A stretch of DNA of 64,000 nt from Bacteroidales bacterium (GCA_015061285.1 SUWW01000001.1:186001-250000), one strand, 5' to 3'; numbered from the stretch's first letter, positions 1 through 9,065 are shown. Numbers and translations: made by a program. Notes: generated by a model not told the origin, from the letters alone.

Positions 1-2877
1 CGAGGCTTCGACATTTTCAAAGATGGTCATAGAATAGACCACCTCGACACCTCCAACAGTCATCTGTCCGACAATGCTATACTTTCTGCCACTACCGATT
101 CTGATGGCAACATTTGGGCTGGAACGTTTCAGGGAGGTCTCAACTTTTGCGCTGCAGGAAGTCACTCTTTTAGTCGTGTCGCGCTTACGGCCGATGCTGT
201 CGACATTCGTGCTATTATGCAAGATTCTACTACTATGTATGTAGCCTCCAACAATGGACTTTTCTGTCTCGATAGACACACTCATCAAATAAAGCAACAT
301 ATCACACAACAAAATAGCGTTTTGCGCGACAATTTGGTTCGTGCCGTAGCTGTCGATAGCAAAGGATACATTTGGATAGGCACATTCGGTCAAGGCATCA
401 CCATTATCAATCCCAAAGATCCTACGCAGAGTATTGCATTCATATCAGATGAAAACTTCATTTCGAACACCATTTACCACATAATTCGCGATAGCAAAAA
501 CCGCATGTGGGTTGCTACTGGAAATGGCGTTGTAGTATTCGAAGATGGCCAATACGAAAATTTCACTCAACTTAAGATTAACGGCGTAATAGCCTACGGA
601 CTTGTAGAGGGCAACAATGGACAAATCTGGGTTAGCACCAACAAAGGTCTCTCTTGCATCGACCTTCAAAATCAAAGCATCAGTCATTTCGATCATCGCG
701 ATGGGCTACCGCGTGGCATTTTCCATGGTGGCGCTGTAACTACGGGCATTGATGGTACGATATATTTTGGCTCTGAAAACGGTGTGGCTATCGTTTCGCC
801 TAACCTAAACAACTATCATATAGATATACCCAAACCACACATTACAGGATTTCATGTGTATGGCGAGAGTGCGTTCCCCGAAACCATCGCCGCTACGCAC
901 AATATCTTCCTCGAGCATACCGACAATACTTTCTCTATAGAGTTCAACGTGATGAATTACGCTCTTGCCGATGTAGTAGAATTTTCGTGCAAACTCGATG
1001 GCTTCGACGAGCGTTGGCATACGGTGCATCAAAGCAATGAAGTGACTTACAGAAATGTGCCTTATGGCAAATACACCTATCGCGTCAGAGTGAGAATACG
1101 AAATGGAGAATGGGGCATCGAAGAGGCTTCGCTTCCTATAACCATCTACCCTCCCCTATGGCTCACTTGGTGGGCTAAGCTATTATATATCATAATGTTT
1201 ATTGGATTAGTATGGCTACTTTTCAATATATATAATAGACACATAACTCTATCTCATACCCTCGATTTGGAACGCGAAAAAAATATGCGCCAGAAGATGC
1301 TCGACGACGAGCGTCAACGCTTTTTCACCAACATGACGCATGAACTTCGCACGCCTCTCACTCTCATACTTGGTCCTCTCGAAGATCTCAAAAACGACAC
1401 TCAAATACCTTTGCGTCAAGCAAATAAAATCGTACTTATATACAATAGTGCATTGAAACTATTGGGTCTCATAAATAGACTTCTCGACTTCCGTAAAACT
1501 GAATTGCAAAAGCAATCTCTTTGCGTAAAAAACGGCAATATAATACGCATAATCAACGAAATAGTAACGCCCTACAAAGAGCTCAACCGCAATCGCGACC
1601 TTACTTATTCGTTACACATATCACCCTCTGTGCCTCAACAAATGCTGTTCGACGCCGATGTCATACAAACCACGGTAAACAACCTTCTATCGAATGCTGT
1701 GAAGTATACAAAGCAAGGAAGCATTTCCGTCTCTCTCGACACCACAACGACAGCCAATGGACAACAGCTCAAAATCAGCGTTGCCGATAGTGGCATCGGC
1801 ATACCAGAATATGCATTACCACATATATTCGAGCGATTCTACCAAGTGGAAGATAGCGACCACCACACCTCGGGCACTGGCATTGGTCTGGCGCTTGTTA
1901 GCAACCTCGTCAAGCTGCATAGTGGAGAAATTAAGGTCGACAGCCAAGTTGGCGTAGGCACCACGTTCACTATATACATTCCCATACGCAGCGAATTTGA
2001 AGGGGCTATTCGCCTGGAGGATAACGAAGATGAACCTAAAGTTTCTGCCATTGCCTCCGAAACAGAAGCATCTTCAGAAGCATCTGAATCGGAACACAAA
2101 CCAATTATGCTTGTAGTGGAAGACAACGAAGAAATTCTCAAATACATAGCAGAATCTTTCGAAAATCAATTTGAAGTATACACCGCTACCAATGGCACTG
2201 AAGGTCTCAACATAGCTCGCAAAACTTTGCCAGACATCATTATTTCCGATATTATGATGCCCGAAATGGACGGAACAGAGATGTGCCAAATTCTAAAAAG
2301 CGACGTCACCACGAGCCACATACCCATAATACTACTAACAGCCAAAAACTCAACCGAAGCGCGCACCGATGGCTATCAAAAAGGCGCCGATTCATATTTA
2401 ACTAAACCCTTCAGCGCATCGGTGCTTCAAAGCCGCGTAGAAAATCTTATTGATAGCCGAAAACGCATTATAAAAGCCATCTCGAAGGCTTCGGATAGCA
2501 ACAAAAAAGCCGAACTTACCGAATCGATTAGCCGCATCGATGCGGAGTTTATCGAGAAAATCACATCGGTAATCAACGACAACATCGAAAGCGATAAAAT
2601 AGACGTGAGCTTCATTGGCGACAAAGTGGGAATGAGCCACTCTACTCTCTATCGCAAGATAAAAGCATTAACGGGCATGAGCGCCAACGAATTTATTCGT
2701 AAGGTACGTATGCACAACGCCGAAAAACTGCTACTAACAGGTCGATACACAATATCGGAAGTGTCGTATATGGTAGGCATAAATAGTATGGCATATTTCC
2801 GCCAATGCTTCAAAGACGAATTTGGTTTAACACCTTCGGCATACATAAAACACATCGAAAACGCCGACAACGAATAA
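1..2877 (+). CDS. Hybrid two-component system regulator (HTCS), 5' end missing
   Basis: The reading frame is open from base 1, so the N-terminus lies outside the window; 958 residues are visible. In order they show: the end of a periplasmic two-bladed-propeller (Reg_prop) sensor with recurring GNIWAGT/GYIWIGT-type strands, a Y_Y_Y domain (about residues 270-380), one membrane span (about 385-405, WWAKLLYIIMFIGLVWLLF), a HisKA domain with the phospho-acceptor His in FFTNMTHELRTP (residue 447), an HATPase_c domain, a receiver domain with the phospho-acceptor Asp in IIISDIMMPEMDG (residue 750), and an AraC-type helix-turn-helix at the C-terminus. HTCS proteins bind a glycan fragment in the periplasm and activate a polysaccharide-utilisation locus. 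The target is unknown: no susC/susD pair adjoins it in the window, and the galactan locus is 31 kb away. The family call is very secure; the ligand is not inferable. Confidence 0.95.
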   Translation, partial: RGFDIFKDGHRIDHLDTSNSHLSDNAILSATTDSDGNIWAGTFQGGLNFCAAGSHSFSRVALTADAVDIRAIMQDSTTMYVASNNGLFCLDRHTHQIKQHITQQNSVLRDNLVRAVAVDSKGYIWIGTFGQGITIINPKDPTQSIAFISDENFISNTIYHIIRDSKNRMWVATGNGVVVFEDGQYENFTQLKINGVIAYGLVEGNNGQIWVSTNKGLSCIDLQNQSISHFDHRDGLPRGIFHGGAVTTGIDGTIYFGSENGVAIVSPNLNNYHIDIPKPHITGFHVYGESAFPETIAATHNIFLEHTDNTFSIEFNVMNYALADVVEFSCKLDGFDERWHTVHQSNEVTYRNVPYGKYTYRVRVRIRNGEWGIEEASLPITIYPPLWLTWWAKLLYIIMFIGLVWLLFNIYNRHITLSHTLDLEREKNMRQKMLDDERQRFFTNMTHELRTPLTLILGPLEDLKNDTQIPLRQANKIVLIYNSALKLLGLINRLLDFRKTELQKQSLCVKNGNIIRIINEIVTPYKELNRNRDLTYSLHISPSVPQQMLFDADVIQTTVNNLLSNAVKYTKQGSISVSLDTTTTANGQQLKISVADSGIGIPEYALPHIFERFYQVEDSDHHTSGTGIGLALVSNLVKLHSGEIKVDSQVGVGTTFTIYIPIRSEFEGAIRLEDNEDEPKVSAIASETEASSEASESEHKPIMLVVEDNEEILKYIAESFENQFEVYTATNGTEGLNIARKTLPDIIISDIMMPEMDGTEMCQILKSDVTTSHIPIILLTAKNSTEARTDGYQKGADSYLTKPFSASVLQSRVENLIDSRKRIIKAISKASDSNKKAELTESISRIDAEFIEKITSVINDNIESDKIDVSFIGDKVGMSHSTLYRKIKALTGMSANEFIRKVRMHNAEKLLLTGRYTISEVSYMVGINSMAYFRQCFKDEFGLTPSAYIKHIENADNE

Positions 2878-2940
2878 ATTGTCGGGGGAAGTCCGATAGC
2901 TACAAAAGTCAAACGCTCACTTCGTTATTAGAAACAAAGA

Positions 2941-2974
2941 AGCCGTGCTCACTAAACGAACAAGTGGCACGGCT
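2941..2974 (+). terminator. Hairpin downstream of the HTCS gene
   Basis: The arms AGCCGTGC and GCACGGCT pair, extended inward by CACT/AGTG past one bulged T, around a 9-base loop. The hairpin lies between the HTCS stop and the convergent HIT gene. The following T-run is weak (TATATTT), so this is a probable rather than a classic intrinsic terminator. Confidence 0.45.
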
Positions 2975-2997
2975 ATATTTACGCGTATACCTATATG

Positions 2998-3423
2998 TTA
3001 TAGATATTTCTTTATTTCACTTATAATCTGCTGATATTCAGCATCAGAGAGATAAACCTCTTTAGGGTTCATGCGGAATGTGCTACCAAAATCGGGACCA
3101 CCTTGATATTTTGGAACGAGGTGGAAATGAAGATGTGAAAGCGTATCCGAGAAAGCGCCATAATTAATTTTGTCGGGGTGAAAAGCTTTCTGCATAGCAC
3201 GAGTAACACGCGTTACATCGTCCATGAAATCGTGCAATTGTTCTGGAGTAAGGAGGTTCATATCGTCTACATGATCATTATAGGCAACGAGGCAACGTCC
3301 ACGATATGTTTGTTCTTTGAATAGAAATACTCTCGACACTTTTAGCGGAGCTATTTCTATCATTAGCGAATGAAGCGTCTCGTTGTTTTGACAATAGAGA
3401 CAATCTTTGGGATCAGAATTCAT
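2998..3423 (-). CDS. HIT family hydrolase
   Basis: This 141-residue cytoplasmic protein carries the histidine-triad signature HLHFHLVP (HxHxHxxP) at about residues 95-103, where the middle histidine is the nucleotidyl acceptor. HIT proteins hydrolyse or transfer nucleoside monophosphates from substrates such as AMP-lysine or dinucleoside polyphosphates. The N-terminal CLYC pair resembles the zinc-ribbon start found in some HIT subfamilies. The gene has its own promoter just upstream (-7 box TACATTTG) and runs convergent to the HTCS gene. The family is clear, but the physiological substrate cannot be read from the sequence. Confidence 0.9.
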   Translation of the reverse strand: MNSDPKDCLYCQNNETLHSLMIEIAPLKVSRVFLFKEQTYRGRCLVAYNDHVDDMNLLTPEQLHDFMDDVTRVTRAMQKAFHPDKINYGAFSDTLSHLHFHLVPKYQGGPDFGSTFRMNPKEVYLSDAEYQQIISEIKKYL

Positions 3424-3477
3424 ATAATTAAGTTTAGTTCAATATTTAACCGAAGGCTCAATTGCTAACGGCAATAG

Positions 3478-3508
3478 CAAATGTAGCGTAATTAGTCATA
3501 TGTTGAAA
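3478..3508 (-). promoter_or_regulatory. Bacteroidota-type promoter for the HIT gene
   Basis: On the minus strand there is TTTC, 19 bases, then TACATTTG, matching the -33 TTTG / -7 TAnnTTTG pattern of the Bacteroidota primary sigma factor with one change in the -33 box. Transcription would begin around base 3470, giving a leader of about 47 bases. Confidence 0.55.
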
Positions 3509-3561
3509 GTTATACATACAACTCTTCAATAAGTAGCTAAGGCGAACAAGAATAACGAAGC

Positions 3562-3593
3562 AAAAAAAAGCCTGTACACTTTTCAATGTACAG
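3562..3593 (-). terminator. Rho-independent terminator of thrS-infC-rpmI-rplT
   Basis: On the minus strand a 7-bp perfect stem CTGTACA/TGTACAG with an 8-base loop is followed within two bases by eight T residues. It lies about 40 bases after the rplT stop, as expected for the end of this ribosomal-protein operon. Confidence 0.85.
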
Positions 3594-3630
3594 ACCTATA
3601 CCTAAATGTTGTAACTTGTTATTACTTCAA

Positions 3631-3987
3631 TTATTTCGCAGCTTCTTTGGCTTTGTTTACAACAGCTTTGAACGCTTCTGGGTGATTAACAGCGAGGTCA
3701 GCGAGGACTTTGCGGTTAATTTCAATGTTTTGTTTAGCGATGAGGCCCATTAGCTTGCTGTAGCTCAAACCTTCGAGGCGTGCAGCAGCGTTGATACGCT
3801 GAATCCACAATGCTCTGAAGTGAGATTTCTTTTTACGTCTGTCGCGGAAAGCATACTGCTGACCTTTTTCCCAAGTATTCTTGGCTACTGTCCAGACGTT
3901 CTTGCGGCGACCGAAGTTACCTTTTGTAAGTTTCAGTATGGCTTTGCGACGTGCGCGAGAAGCTACCGAATTGACTGATCTTGGCAT
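3631..3987 (-). CDS. rplT: 50S ribosomal protein L20
   Basis: The 118-residue basic protein has the L20 family's usual length and its N-terminal [15 protein letters not shown] extension, which runs into 23S rRNA domain I early in large-subunit assembly. Typical core strings such as FRDRRKKK and [11 protein letters not shown] are present. It is the last gene of the conserved order thrS-infC-rpmI-rplT and is followed by a strong terminator. In other bacteria L20 represses this operon by binding its mRNA; I cannot see a specific L20-binding structure in the 106-base rpmI-rplT spacer. Confidence 0.98.
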   Translation of the reverse strand: MPRSVNSVASRARRKAILKLTKGNFGRRKNVWTVAKNTWEKGQQYAFRDRRKKKSHFRALWIQRINAAARLEGLSYSKLMGLIAKQNIEINRKVLADLAVNHPEAFKAVVNKAKEAAK

Positions 3988-4093
3988 TTTCTTTCTTGTT
4001 TTTAGAATGGATAGCGTTCGCTTTAGTTCGGGCGAAACTTAGTTGCAATCTCCATTCGGTTTGTAATTATGGCCGATTTACATCAACCGATTA

Positions 4094-4288
4094 TTAAATA
4101 TGGAGAAGGAGTTTTACTTCCTTCACATCGCACTGAGCGATGAGACCTGAATGAGTCAGGTTACGTTTTTGTTTTGTACCTTTTTTGGTGAGGATGTGGC
4201 GCTTGTATGCGTGTTTCCTCTTGATTTTTCCACTGCCAGTAAGAACGAAACGTTTCTTGGCACTGGAATTAGTCTTCATTTTTGGCAT
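4094..4288 (-). CDS. rpmI: 50S ribosomal protein L35
   Basis: This 64-residue, very basic protein begins [23 protein letters not shown], the standard L35 start, and contains the family string KRHILTKK. Its length is normal for L35. It sits between infC (36-base gap) and rplT in the conserved translation operon. L35 is a small late-assembling component of the large ribosomal subunit. Confidence 0.97.
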   Translation of the reverse strand: MPKMKTNSSAKKRFVLTGSGKIKRKHAYKRHILTKKGTKQKRNLTHSGLIAQCDVKEVKLLLHI

Positions 4289-4324
4289 TGCTTTCTGTAT
4301 TTATAGTTATAACATAAAGGTCTA

Positions 4325-4903
4325 TTACTGTTTCTTAGGCTTAGGCGCAAGCATAAGTATCATGCGCTTTCCCTCGAGCACTGGCAATTGATCTACGCGA
4401 GCATAATCTTCCAAGTCGTTAGCAAATCTTAGAAGCAAGATTTCGCCTTGCTCTTTGAAAAGAATCGAACGTCCTTTGAAGAACACGTAAGCTTTCACTT
4501 TAGAGCCCTCTTGCAAGAATTTCTCTGCGTGACGAAGCTTAAACTCGTAGTCGTGATCGTCGGTGTTAGGCCCGAAACGAATCTCCTTAACCACTACCTT
4601 GACTGCCTTTGCCTTTATCTCCTTTTGCTTACGCTTAAGTTGATATAAGTACTTCTGGTAGTCGAGTATTCGACATACAGGAGGATCTGCATTTGGAGAT
4701 ATCTCGACGAGATCAAGATCCATATCGTCTGCCATTTTCAGAGCTTGAGCGGTAGCGTATACACCTGGCTCTTCAATGTTATCTCCTACGAGACGAACCT
4801 TAGGAACGCGAATCTTATTATTTATTCTGTGCTCCGGTTCATCGGTGCGACGCCGAGACGCATTATCGTTGCGTACTTCCGGCTTGTTATCAATTGTACT
4901 GAT
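4325..4903 (-). CDS. infC: Translation initiation factor IF-3, with an ATC start codon
   Basis: IF-3 binds the 30S subunit, blocks premature 50S joining and checks the start codon-initiator tRNA pair. The frame between stops gives about 192 residues: an N-terminal domain containing [18 protein letters not shown], the linker region with [15 protein letters not shown], and the C-terminal domain ending MLAPKPKKQ. The first in-frame ATG (base 4735) would delete most of the N-terminal domain and leave only 136 residues. No GTG or TTG is available upstream. A perfect AGGAGG lies nine bases before an in-frame ATC (bases 4903-4901), so I place the start there. IF-3 genes are known for rare starts (AUU in E. 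coli) that allow self-control, because IF-3 rejects them. An ATT at 4894 is possible but 18 bases from the Shine-Dalgarno site. Confidence 0.9.
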   Translation of the reverse strand: MSTIDNKPEVRNDNASRRRTDEPEHRINNKIRVPKVRLVGDNIEEPGVYATAQALKMADDMDLDLVEISPNADPPVCRILDYQKYLYQLKRKQKEIKAKAVKVVVKEIRFGPNTDDHDYEFKLRHAEKFLQEGSKVKAYVFFKGRSILFKEQGEILLLRFANDLEDYARVDQLPVLEGKRMILMLAPKPKKQ

Positions 4904-4912
4904 AGCTTAAGT

Positions 4913-4918
4913 CCTCCT
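4913..4918 (-). promoter_or_regulatory. Strong Shine-Dalgarno site that fixes the infC start
   Basis: A perfect AGGAGG on the minus strand ends nine bases before the ATC codon at 4903. Such strong sites are unusual in this window, where most genes have weak or no Shine-Dalgarno sequence. It supports translation from a non-canonical codon, since no ATG, GTG or TTG lies within range in the infC frame. Confidence 0.75.
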
Positions 4919-4930
4919 AATATGTTTGGT

Positions 4931-6883
4931 TTATAGTTTTCCTTTGTCTGTTGCGGCTGCAACTTCTGCGTTCACAACATCAGCAAATTCCTTGCAGCTC
5001 ATTGTTTTCTGCTCAGATCCGCCACCTTGTTTACGCACTGTTACGGTCTCTTCAGCCTCTTCGCGTTCTCCAACTACAAGCATATACGGTATGCGCTTGA
5101 GTTCGTTGTCGCGAATCTTCTTACTTACCTTCTCGTTGCGGTCGTCAATGACGGCGCGAATGTCGTAATTATTAAGCACATTCACAACTTTTTGTGCGTA
5201 TGCATTGTATTTTTCGCTTACTGGCAACACCACTGCTTGCTCTGGCGCAAGCCACAATGGGAATTTGCCTGCCGTATGCTCTATAAGTACGGCTACGAAA
5301 CGTTCCAACGAACCAAATGGCGCACGGTGAATCATCACTGGACGATGTTTCTGGTTGTCGGCACCGATGTATTCAAGATCGAAACGCTCTGGAAGGTTGT
5401 AGTCCACTTGAATTGTACCCAACTGCCAACGACGTCCGATTGCATCTTTCACCATGAAGTCGAGTTTTGGTCCATAGAATGCAGCTTCGCCATATTCAAC
5501 TACTGCTGGCAGTCCTTTCTCTTTACATGCTTCGATGATTGCATTCTCGGCACGTTCCCAATTCTCGTCAGAGCCGATATATTTCTCGTGGTCGTTTTTA
5601 TCGCGCAATGATATTTGTGCCTCAAACGATTCAAAGTTAAGTGCTTTGAATACCACACTGATAATATCCATTACATTGAGGAACTCCTGCTTAACTTGGT
5701 CAGGACGGCAGAAGATGTGAGCATCGTCTTGTGTGAAGTTGCGCACACGAGTCAAACCATGGAGCTCGCCACTCTGTTCGTAGCGACTTACCGTACCAAA
5801 CTCAGCTATGCGGAGTGGAAGGTCTTTGTACGAACGTGGAGAGTTTTGGTAAATAGTACAGTGGTGAGGGCAGTTCATAGGTTTGAGCATATATATTTCG
5901 CCCTCTTCAGGTGTGGTGATAGGCTGGAAACTATCCTTACCATAGTGATCCCAGTGACCCGATGTAATATAAAGATTCTTACTTCCGATAGGCGGAGTGA
6001 GAACCTCGCGATAGTTGTAGCTATTCTGAATCTTACGAAGGAACTCCTGCAAACGTAGGCGGATAGACATACCTTTAGGCAACCAAATAGGCAATCCTTT
6101 ACCTACCATATCGGAGAACATGAAGAGTTCAAGCTCTTTACCAATCTTACGGTGGTCGCGTTTCTTAGCCTCTTCCAAAAGCACCAAATACTCATCGAGC
6201 ATCTTTTGCTTAGGGAACGATATACCATAAATACGCGTAAGTTGTGGACGCTTCTCGTCGCCACGCCAATAAGCACCAGCCACAGAAAGCAATTTTATGG
6301 CTTTGATTGGTTCAGTGCTAGGAATGTGTGGACCACGACAAAGGTCGGTGAACGAACCTTGGGTGTAGAGCGAAATGGTACCATCATCAAGGTCGTTGAT
6401 GAGCTCTACCTTGTATGTTTGGTTGGCTTCAGAGAAACGCTTCAAAGCATCGGCCTTGCTGATGTCGGTGCGAACGAAGTTTTTCTTTTCGCGAGCCAAT
6501 TCAATCATTTTCTTTTCTATTGCTGCGAGGTCGGCATCTTTTATAACCACACCTTCGCCTGGATCTACGTCGTAGTAGAAACCATTTTCGATAGCCGGGC
6601 CAATACCAAATTTGATATTAGGATAGATAGCTTGCAAAGCCTCGGCCATAAGGTGAGAAGATGAATGCCAGAAAGCATGTTTACCTTCTTTGTCTTCCCA
6701 TTTGTGTAATACGATAGCAGAATCTTCATTTATCGGTCTTGTGAGGTCGTACAACTGACCATTCACAGTGATGGCGAGTACCTCTTTCGCAAGGCGCGGG
6801 CTAATGGCTTCTGCTATTGCCAAACCCGTAACACCAGCTTCGAACTCGCGGCTCTGACCGTCAGGAAATGTAATCTTTATCAT
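4931..6883 (-). CDS. thrS: Threonyl-tRNA synthetase
   Basis: This class II synthetase of 650 residues (the usual full length) joins threonine to tRNA-Thr. In order: a TGS domain (residues 1-62), the editing domain with the metal motif HSSSH (73-77) and its partner CRGPH, the catalytic core with MNCPHHC and the class II motif 2 region ([15 protein letters not shown]), and a C-terminal anticodon-binding domain ([15 protein letters not shown]...). It is the first gene of thrS-infC-rpmI-rplT; 27 bases separate its stop from the infC ATC. A -7 box TACTTTTG about 40 bases upstream gives a short leader, so there is no room for a tRNA-sensing leader as in Firmicutes. Confidence 0.99.
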   Translation of the reverse strand: MIKITFPDGQSREFEAGVTGLAIAEAISPRLAKEVLAITVNGQLYDLTRPINEDSAIVLHKWEDKEGKHAFWHSSSHLMAEALQAIYPNIKFGIGPAIENGFYYDVDPGEGVVIKDADLAAIEKKMIELAREKKNFVRTDISKADALKRFSEANQTYKVELINDLDDGTISLYTQGSFTDLCRGPHIPSTEPIKAIKLLSVAGAYWRGDEKRPQLTRIYGISFPKQKMLDEYLVLLEEAKKRDHRKIGKELELFMFSDMVGKGLPIWLPKGMSIRLRLQEFLRKIQNSYNYREVLTPPIGSKNLYITSGHWDHYGKDSFQPITTPEEGEIYMLKPMNCPHHCTIYQNSPRSYKDLPLRIAEFGTVSRYEQSGELHGLTRVRNFTQDDAHIFCRPDQVKQEFLNVMDIISVVFKALNFESFEAQISLRDKNDHEKYIGSDENWERAENAIIEACKEKGLPAVVEYGEAAFYGPKLDFMVKDAIGRRWQLGTIQVDYNLPERFDLEYIGADNQKHRPVMIHRAPFGSLERFVAVLIEHTAGKFPLWLAPEQAVVLPVSEKYNAYAQKVVNVLNNYDIRAVIDDRNEKVSKKIRDNELKRIPYMLVVGEREEAEETVTVRKQGGGSEQKTMSCKEFADVVNAEVAAATDKGKL

Positions 6884-6921
6884 TGTAAGTATTTATGCGT
6901 CGTTCTTGTTTTTTCGACGCG

Positions 6922-6929
6922 CAAAAGTA
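6922..6929 (-). promoter_or_regulatory. -7 box for the thrS operon
   Basis: TACTTTTG on the minus strand matches TAnnTTTG exactly and sits about 40 bases before the thrS ATG. No good TTTG is seen at the expected -33 distance, so only the -7 element is claimed. Confidence 0.5.
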
Positions 6930-7248
6930 AACATATTTACAATTTCTCCATTTACTATTTGACTATTTATGGACACAATAGTTCTCTTAGTTTTCTTTGA
7001 TTGGTAGCTATGCGCATAATGTATTACGCTTCAATGTCAAAACACACAAAAGTCTTACTTCGGCCTTCGTGTACTTGCTATTGATAGATGAAATCTGTTG
7101 TAGTTGCTACACCGTTCGATGTAGTCTCTGCCTACATCCGAGCTAAAAGCAAGGCTCCTGCCTTGCACATTTACTATATCATTTTGTTGCACATTCATTT
7201 TTGCCGCAATTGTTTCTGCAAAACTCGAGCCTTACCATTATACTATGA
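6930..7248. other. Intergenic stretch upstream of thrS
   Basis: About 320 bases without a convincing ORF. It contains one copy of the GCAAGGCTCC two-hairpin repeat (see 7130-7165) and otherwise AT-rich sequence. I see no RNA gene in it. Confidence 0.5.
7130..7165. repeat. Two-hairpin dispersed repeat, copy 1
   Basis: A 36-base unit repeated at 8275-8310 with only two differences. It holds a short palindrome ending in CTAC, a 13-base linker and a 6-bp hairpin GCAAGGCTCCTGCCTTGC. The doublet form recalls REP/BIME-type elements. Confidence 0.7.
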
Positions 7249-8112
7249 CTACCAATAATTTCTAAGGCGACTTGAATGAATATATCCACCTTTCTTGTCA
7301 CTATCTTCTATGCTAATTACTTTTTCCCATTTAGAACCATTTTCTGAATGGGAAATAATGACAGATCCGCTTTCTATTGTGTACAGAACCTTTGATTTCG
7401 CATCTGGCTTTTCACGCACGTTTACATAACCATCCTTATCAACAACTTCATATTGACCAATTATTGATTTTGCGACCTCCTTTAGAATTCCATCGTCTTG
7501 TAGTTGATAGTCTATTTTTACATTTACTCCGTAGCGGTTCTCTTCGTAGTGAATTATTCCATCAGTCGTAATTTCAGTTCTTATATATACACTATCTATA
7601 TTTCTAATTCCGTTTTTTTCATAATTTTCATCTTCATATAGATCAAGAAAAGACAAGAATTTTCCTTCGTTATTGAATATGTATAAATCAACAAATGTGT
7701 TCATAACAGATTCTATTCTTGTTATGAGACATTTATACTTTTCATTTTTTAGACATCCTAATACGTATATCTTTTCATAAAACAAAGATCCATTACGCAT
7801 TACACCTTTACAATCAACTAACCCATATCTTGTAATATGAAAATCACGACCTTCAATTGTTCTCCTTTTTGCTCGCTCCTTTTGGCTTTTTATAACAATG
7901 TAGTTATACGACTCACAATCTATTTGACGACAAATCGAAAGGTCTATTTCCAGTAATTCATCAGAACTAATTGGTGTTTTTATTTGTTCCTTTTGAAAGA
8001 AAGAAGAAAATTCGTCAAAAGAATATGTCTCAAATTGATTCTGAGCATCAACCGTAATTGAAATAAGCATAGCGATGGCTACACTAATCGTTGGTAGAAT
8101 AAATCTCTGCAT
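7249..8112 (-). CDS. Secreted protein with a C-terminal SH3-like domain, function unknown
   Basis: This 287-residue protein starts with a signal peptide (MQRFILPTISVAIAMLISITVDAQ, cleavage likely after DAQ). Residues about 25-210 match no family I recognise. The C-terminal 70 residues (from about 216, GQYEVVDKDGYVNVREKPDAKSKV through GGYIHSSRLRNY) have the pattern of bacterial SH3 (SH3_3) domains, which often bind peptidoglycan or other cell-wall ligands. It lies in an accessory patch between dispersed repeats and has no operon partner. A periplasmic or surface location is inferred; no catalytic motif is visible. Confidence 0.75.
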   Translation of the reverse strand: MQRFILPTISVAIAMLISITVDAQNQFETYSFDEFSSFFQKEQIKTPISSDELLEIDLSICRQIDCESYNYIVIKSQKERAKRRTIEGRDFHITRYGLVDCKGVMRNGSLFYEKIYVLGCLKNEKYKCLITRIESVMNTFVDLYIFNNEGKFLSFLDLYEDENYEKNGIRNIDSVYIRTEITTDGIIHYEENRYGVNVKIDYQLQDDGILKEVAKSIIGQYEVVDKDGYVNVREKPDAKSKVLYTIESGSVIISHSENGSKWEKVISIEDSDKKGGYIHSSRLRNYW

Positions 8113-8169
8113 ACTTAATTGTTATATTATTTGTTTGTAAATCAGACCAAGTCCACAAATTGTCTTTCC

Positions 8170-8379
8170 CTATATTGTCTTCATTGCGTGAATCATTGTT
8201 ATTACATATGTATTTGGCCGTAAATCCTGATTTTGAGAAATCGCAAACTTTTCCCCCGTTTGGGCATAGGCTGCGCCTACGTCCGAGCTAAAAGCAAGGC
8301 TCCTACCTTGTGCAAACATTTTGCTCGCGCTGATAGCACAGATAGCGCTGATTGATAGTATTTTATAGAGTGGAGTCAT
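8170..8379 (-). pseudogene. Short ORF over a repeat, possible remnant of a secreted protein gene
   Basis: The 69-residue ORF begins with a signal-peptide-like stretch (MTPLYKILSISAICAISASKMFAQ), but its middle (GRSLAFSSDVGAAYAQTG) is simply the translation of the dispersed repeat at 8275-8310. The likeliest reading is that the repeat landed just after the signal-peptide codons of a gene and destroyed it. Some annotation pipelines may still call it a small protein. No function can be given. Confidence 0.35.
8275..8310. repeat. Two-hairpin dispersed repeat, copy 2
   Basis: Thirty-four of 36 bases match 7130-7165, in the same orientation. The upstream palindrome TAGGCTGCGCCTA is better formed here than in copy 1, and the hairpin GCAAGGCTCCTACCTTGT is slightly decayed. 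Confidence 0.7.
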
Positions 8380-8396
8380 TTATTATTTTGCTTTAT

Positions 8397-8414
8397 GCAA
8401 GGCTGGAGCCTTGC
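8397..8414. repeat. Inverted, diverged third copy of the GCAAGGCTCC hairpin
   Basis: GCAAGGCTGGAGCCTTGC forms an 8-bp stem. Read on the minus strand it is preceded, after a 12-base linker, by another small palindrome (CGTACTTCGATACG), so the two-hairpin layout is kept although the linker sequence has changed. Confidence 0.5.
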
Positions 8415-8459
8415 TATTTGATGCGACGTATCGAAGTACGCCGAGTGGGGATAGCTGAT

Positions 8460-9038
8460 TTATTCATCTAAAGGTTCATCAAGCCACTGACCATACATTT
8501 TGATGTATGTAATTTTGGGAGAATTGAAGGGAATAGGCTCGGCATATAAAAAATTTTCATCTAATGGCTTCCGCTTATACCAAATTGAATCAATCTTATC
8601 TATTGAAACACAAACATCAAAAGCGTCTATTTCGGATTGAGAATGTGATAGAATCTTCTCTTTTATTTGTTCTAATTGTGCTCCATTAACATTTACAAAC
8701 AACAAGCCATCATTTGTTTCTCCGCGAACGGTACAAGAAGTGAATGACATTTCTATATAAGTCGAAATATGATATACCGATTCTAATTGTGATATAGAAG
8801 TAATTGGTATTTTGTTGCCATCATTATCTTGCAATGTTATATTATAGATTTTATAAATAGCTTTATAATAATGTATTCCTTCTATTCTGAATGGAGAAAC
8901 AATTTGAGAGTCAAATGAGATTTGATATACTTGCCCATTATATATGGCATAATCACCTGACTTAAGAATTTTCTGTTGAGCGGGATTTGTAATCCCGCTC
9001 CATCGAGTATAAGCATTTATAATGCGATTCATTTTCAT
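8460..9038 (-). CDS. Hypothetical protein with a repeat-derived N-terminus
   Basis: I do not recognise this family. The frame gives 192 residues from the ATG at 9038 (preceded by AAAGAAAG); an ATG at 9056 and a TTG at 9065 are alternatives. Residues 3-22 or so (NRIINAYTRWSGITNPAQQ) are encoded entirely by REP-type palindromes at 8978-9025 that also flank the neighbouring transposase gene. From LKSGDYAIYNGQVYQISF onward the sequence looks like a normal soluble protein with no signal peptide, membrane span or catalytic motif. The palindromes may therefore have replaced the original 5' end, leaving either a new N-terminus or a 5'-truncated gene. Confidence 0.55.
   Translation of the reverse strand: MKMNRIINAYTRWSGITNPAQQKILKSGDYAIYNGQVYQISFDSQIVSPFRIEGIHYYKAIYKIYNITLQDNDGNKIPITSISQLESVYHISTYIEMSFTSCTVRGETNDGLLFVNVNGAQLEQIKEKILSHSQSEIDAFDVCVSIDKIDSIWYKRKPLDENFLYAEPIPFNSPKITYIKMYGQWLDEPLDE
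8978..9000. repeat. REP-type palindrome A on the downstream side of the RAYT gene
   Basis: A perfect 10-bp stem (GAGCGGGATT/AATCCCGCTC) with loop TGT. Twelve bases later comes hairpin B at 9013-9025, giving an A-linker-B doublet. Confidence 0.75.
9013..9025. repeat. REP-type palindrome B (downstream side), copy 1
   Basis: GCATTTATAATGC, a 5-bp stem with loop TAT, within GAGTATAAGCATT...GCGATTCATT. A near copy follows at 9066-9078. Confidence 0.65.
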
Positions 9039-9065
9039 CTTTCTTTGGCATAACATTGAGTACAA

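Noticed and set aside
4325-4735. infC starting at the first ATG (136 residues)
   Set aside because: It would remove most of the IF-3 N-terminal domain, which is clearly encoded upstream in the same frame behind a perfect AGGAGG.
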